DNA of 64,000 nucleotides from AC-43 sp963728855 (GTDB lineage Bacteria > Actinomycetota > Actinomycetes > Mycobacteriales > Micromonosporaceae), in NCBI GenBank assembly GCA_963728855.1, contig CAVSLN010000009.1, positions 434,001 through 498,000 of the forward strand, in the 5' to 3' direction. Shown here piece by piece: positions 61,055-64,000 of the stretch; position 1 is the first letter of the stretch, and every line of letters begins with the position of its first letter. The translations under genes and the position numbers were made by a program. Under the pieces are notes generated by a model, which made no database searches, had not been told where the DNA came from, and saw nothing but the letters and a program-made list of their open reading frames with translations.

Positions 61055-61657
61055 ATGATGGGCGGCATGGCGGTAGTGCGGCGGACGACCGGTACGTGGC
61101 CCGAGCGGGTCGGTGACTTCCTGACCTCGTGGGTGGACCGGCTACCCCCACGGGTGCACCGGTTCCTACCGCGTGAGCTGGTCGGCTTCGCCATCCTCGG
61201 CGCTTTCACGCTCGGCGTCGACCTCGCGCTGCTGGTGCTGCTGCGGCACTCGACGCACCTGCCCATGCCGGTCGCGGTGTCGGTCGCTTACGTCAGCGCG
61301 TTCGGGCTGAACTTCGTCCTTAACCGTACGGTCAACTTCCGTTCACATGCACCGGTCGGTGGCCAGGTCCTCCGGTACGCGCTCGTGGTGCTCGGCGACT
61401 ACCTGCTGACTGTCGGAGTCACGACCGGACTGTCCTACCTGGGACTGGACTTCCGGATCGCCCGGCTCACCGCGTCCTTCTTCGTCGCCACGTTCACCTA
61501 CTCCGCCTCCCGCTGGTGGGTCTTCCGCGACCGGCGGCCCACGGCGCCGGAGCCGGCACCCGAGAACGCGTCGGCTCCGGAGACCGGGACGGAGACCGGG
61601 ACGCCCGAGGCCATGACGAGTGCGGTGCCGTACGCGGGGCAGCGCTCGGCTGGTTGA
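61055..61657 (+). CDS. GtrA-family membrane protein
   Basis: About 200 residues (other in-frame ATGs at 61058 and 61067). Four helices of the GtrA fold: 'FAILGAFTLGVDLALLVLL', 'AYVSAFGLNFVLNRTVNFR' (the NFxxxRxxxF signature), 'RYALVVLGDYLLTVGVT', and 'FFVATFTYSASRWWVFRD'. A hydrophilic Glu/Thr/Pro-rich tail follows. GtrA proteins are thought to flip polyprenyl-linked sugars for cell-wall or envelope glycans. Confidence 0.9.
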   Translation: MMGGMAVVRRTTGTWPERVGDFLTSWVDRLPPRVHRFLPRELVGFAILGAFTLGVDLALLVLLRHSTHLPMPVAVSVAYVSAFGLNFVLNRTVNFRSHAPVGGQVLRYALVVLGDYLLTVGVTTGLSYLGLDFRIARLTASFFVATFTYSASRWWVFRDRRPTAPEPAPENASAPETGTETGTPEAMTSAVPYAGQRSAG

Positions 61658-61977
61658 CGGCCGCCTCCGCGCGGCGGGGAACGGGACGGCCGTACCGAAG
61701 ACGAAGTCCTGGTCTTCCACCATGTGCCTGCCGCCCGGCTGGTGGGCCACGGCGACCAGCCACCCACCGCCCTCCATCCTCCATCGGGGCCCCGACGACG
61801 GTGACCGGCCACTCGCCGGTCACCGCCCCGGGCAGCGGCCCGCCGGCCGGCCAGGTTGAGTGAGGTCGCCAGGAACCTCGCCGGACCGCCACAGCGGGTA
61901 GGCTGGGTTGGCGTACCCCCACCCAAACCGGATGTGGGGTCACGTCGCGTGCCCGCGATCTAGGAAAGAGTGATCCC
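61658..61977. other. Gap before mfd (320 bp), possible broken coding trace on the minus strand
   Basis: The minus strand contains protein-like pieces in two frames: 'TGEWPVTVVGAPMEDGG' and 'WLVAVAHQPGGRHMVEDQDFVFGTAVPFPAARRRPS'. They could be one gene with indels, but start and end are unclear, so it is not called as a gene. Confidence 0.3.
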
Positions 61978-64000
61978 ATGAGGCTCGTCGGCCTGCTCGA
62001 CGCCGCTCTTGCCGACCCGGCGCTCGCGGCCGCGCGGGACCTCGCAGCAGCCGGCGGGCCCGATGCCGACCAGCTCGACCTGACCGCCCCGGCGGCGCTG
62101 CGCCCCTTCGTGGTGGCCGCGGCCGGTGCGGATCCCGGGGCGGGCGGCGCGGGCAAGCCGGTGCTCGCGGTCACCGCGACCAGCCGCGAGGCCGAGGACC
62201 TGGCCGCCGCGCTGGGCTGCCTGCTGCCGGCGGAAGAGATCGCCGTCTATCCCGCGTGGGAGACGCTGCCGCACGAGCGCCTCTCGCCGCGCTCCGACAC
62301 GGTCGGCCGGCGGCTCGCCGTGCTGCGCCGGCTGGCCCACCCCGCCGGCGCCCCCCTGCGCGTGGTGGTCGCGCCGGTGCGCTCGGTGCTTCAGCCGCAG
62401 CTCAGGAGGCTCGGCGACCTGGAGCCGGTGGAGCTGCGGCAGGGCGGGTCGGCGGACCTGGAGGAGGTGGTACGCCGGCTGGCCGACATGGCCTACGCGC
62501 GGGTGGACCTGGTCGAGAAGCGGGGCGAGTTCGCGGTACGGGGCGGCATCCTCGACGTGTTCCCGCCGACCGAGGAGCACCCGCTGCGGGTGGAGTTCTG
62601 GGGTGACGAGGTCGAGGAGATCCGCTCGTTCGCGGTCGCCGACCAGCGGACGATCGCGCCGGTCGAGCGGCTCTGGGCGCCGCCGTGCCGGGAGCTGCTG
62701 CTGACCCCGGAGGTACGGGCCCGGGCCGCCGCGCTCGCGCAGGAGCACCCGGCGCTGGCCGAGATGCTCGACAAGCTGGCCGGCGGGGTACCCGTCGAGG
62801 GCATGGAGTCGCTAGCACCGGCGCTCGTGCCGGGCGACCTCGAGCTGGTCCTGCACTGCCTGCCCGCGCAGACCGTGGTGGTGCTCTGCGACCCGGAGCG
62901 GATCCGTACCCGGGCCCACGACCTCGTCCGTACCAGTGACGAGTTCCTGGAGGCGAGCTGGGCGGCGGCGGCCGTCGGTGGCAAGGCGCCGATCGACCTG
63001 GGTGCGGCCGCCTTCCGTACCCTCGCCGACGTCCGGGGCACCGCCCGGGAACTCGGCCAGGCGTGGTGGTCGGTGTCCCCGTTCGGAGTCGCCGAAGCGC
63101 CGGTGCGGCCCGAGCGCGAGGCGTGGGAGGACCCGGAGCCCGAGGTCTCGTGGGCCGGCACTTGGGCCGGACCAGCAGGGCGGCGCTTGTCAGTCGTCCC
63201 GGACGAGGGGCGGGCGCTGGCGCTGTCCGCCCAGCCGGTCCCGCTCTACCACGGCGACACCGGCCGGGTGCTCGACGACCTCAAGCGCTGGACCGGTGAC
63301 GGCTGGCGGGTCGCGCTGGTCTTCGCCGGACCCGGCCCGGCCCAGCGCTCGGTCGAGGTCATGCGGGACGCCGGGCTCGGAGTGTCCTATGTGGACAGTG
63401 TGCCGGCCGCGCCTCGGTCCGGTGCCGCGGTCGTCACCACCGGCGCGCTGGAGTTCGGCTTCGTCGACGAGGCGTCCCGGCTGGCGGTCGTCACCGGTAC
63501 TGACATCTCCGGTGGGCGCGGAGCGTCCACAAAGGACATGCGGAAGATGCCGAGCCGGCGGCGCAACACGATCGACCCGCTGGAGCTGAAGGCCGGCGAC
63601 TTCGTGGTCCACGAACAGCACGGCATAGGTAGATACGTCGCACTCGTGCAGCGGACCGTCAACGGTGCCGAGCGTGAGTACCTCGTCATCGAGTACGCCG
63701 CCAGCAAGCGCGGCCAGCCCGGCGACCGGCTGTACGTACCGACCGACCAGCTCGACCAGCTGTCCCGGTACGTCGGCGGCGAGGCGCCAACCCTGCACAA
63801 GCTCGGCGGGTCGGACTGGGCCAAGTCCAAGGCGCGCGCCCGCAAGGCGGTACGGGAGATCGCGGCCCAGCTCATCCAGCTCTACGCCGCCCGGCAGAAC
63901 TCGACGGGGCACGCGTTCGGGCCGGATACGCCCTGGCAGCGCGAGCTGGAGGATGCCTTCCCGTACACGGAGACGCCCGACCAGCTCTCCGCGATCGAGG
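61978..64000 (+). CDS. mfd: Transcription-repair coupling factor (3' end outside window)
   Basis: The frame is open from the ATG at 61978 to the right edge (674 residues of about 1200 visible). UvrB-homologous N-terminus ('VTATSREAEDLA', 'YPAWETLPHERLSPR', 'RVDLVEKRGEFAVRGGILDVFPPTEEHPLRVEFWGDEVEEIRSF' region), then the RNA-polymerase-interacting domain ('LKAGDFVVHEQHGIGRYVAL', 'YLVIEYA', 'DRLYVPTDQLDQLSRYVGG'). The helicase motor lies beyond the window. One 42-nt hairpin element adds 14 residues near residue 395, between the N-terminal modules. Mfd removes stalled RNA polymerase and recruits UvrA. Confidence 0.95.
   Translation, partial: MRLVGLLDAALADPALAAARDLAAAGGPDADQLDLTAPAALRPFVVAAAGADPGAGGAGKPVLAVTATSREAEDLAAALGCLLPAEEIAVYPAWETLPHERLSPRSDTVGRRLAVLRRLAHPAGAPLRVVVAPVRSVLQPQLRRLGDLEPVELRQGGSADLEEVVRRLADMAYARVDLVEKRGEFAVRGGILDVFPPTEEHPLRVEFWGDEVEEIRSFAVADQRTIAPVERLWAPPCRELLLTPEVRARAAALAQEHPALAEMLDKLAGGVPVEGMESLAPALVPGDLELVLHCLPAQTVVVLCDPERIRTRAHDLVRTSDEFLEASWAAAAVGGKAPIDLGAAAFRTLADVRGTARELGQAWWSVSPFGVAEAPVRPEREAWEDPEPEVSWAGTWAGPAGRRLSVVPDEGRALALSAQPVPLYHGDTGRVLDDLKRWTGDGWRVALVFAGPGPAQRSVEVMRDAGLGVSYVDSVPAAPRSGAAVVTTGALEFGFVDEASRLAVVTGTDISGGRGASTKDMRKMPSRRRNTIDPLELKAGDFVVHEQHGIGRYVALVQRTVNGAEREYLVIEYAASKRGQPGDRLYVPTDQLDQLSRYVGGEAPTLHKLGGSDWAKSKARARKAVREIAAQLIQLYAARQNSTGHAFGPDTPWQRELEDAFPYTETPDQLSAIE
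63146..63187 (-). repeat. Hairpin element, one 42-nt copy inside mfd (locus D)
   Basis: Same stem and loop as locus A (TGG/CCA outer, CCGGC/GCCGG inner), reverse orientation relative to the gene, read in yet another frame as Trp/Ala/Gly-rich residues ('SWAGTWAGPAGRRLS'). In frame, with no stop. Confidence 0.85.

Overview
The window is high-GC actinobacterial chromosome, most likely from the Micromonosporaceae. Evidence for this is the whiD / bldM-like / DUF5319 / guaB / guaB3 order, WhiB and PspC proteins, APS kinase fusions, leaderless promoters and Micromonospora-like protein sequences. Almost all of it is core genome. There are no rRNA or tRNA genes, prophage, transposase, CRISPR array or secondary-metabolite cluster.

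Layout. 0-6 kb: molybdopterin oxidoreductase (cut by the window edge), whiD, an atypical BldM-like regulator, DUF5319, guaB and guaB3. 6-15 kb: DUF72, an Hsp70 ATPase fused to a membrane domain, an OmpR-type two-component system with two linked membrane genes, guaA, PspC, and a secreted lytic-transglycosylase-like protein. 15-25 kb: two adjacent double-Nudix genes, pssA and psd overlapping tail to tail, a divergent PspC envelope-stress locus with its own NarL-type two-component system, and a chorismate mutase / LmbE operon preceded by a Phe-Tyr leader-peptide attenuator. 25-37 kb: pcrA (broken by about eleven frame changes), M23 peptidase, B12-binding protein, sucCD, DUF6350, two small membrane proteins, purN-purH, and an Asp/Gly-repeat protein. 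37-48 kb: five-gene oligopeptide ABC operon, mdh, a GH25 lysozyme with a seven-bladed propeller, a GNAT remnant, icd, and a frameshifted toxin-antitoxin pair. 48-53 kb: peptidase/CysRS-C fusion, alpha/beta hydrolase, MazF-type and VapBC modules, and gene fragments. 53-64 kb: APS kinase fusion, ppc, DUF4232 lipoprotein, SDR, polysaccharide deacetylase, GtrA and mfd (cut by the right edge).

The genes group into purine synthesis (guaB, guaA, purN, purH), the TCA cycle and anaplerosis (sucCD, mdh, icd, ppc), phosphatidylethanolamine synthesis (pssA, psd), aromatic amino-acid entry (chorismate mutase), sulfate activation, envelope stress and DNA repair.

The least expected signals are non-genic. 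One is a 42-nt hairpin element found six times at four loci: inside three reading frames, always in frame, and filling the gap between pcrA and the M23 gene. Its stem pairs show compensatory changes. Another is a 13-bp palindrome, GTCCACWGTGGAC, present six times exactly. A third is the attenuator. Frameshifts concentrate in pcrA and at 45.6-48.1 kb, so either assembly error or local decay has to be settled before those genes are called dead.
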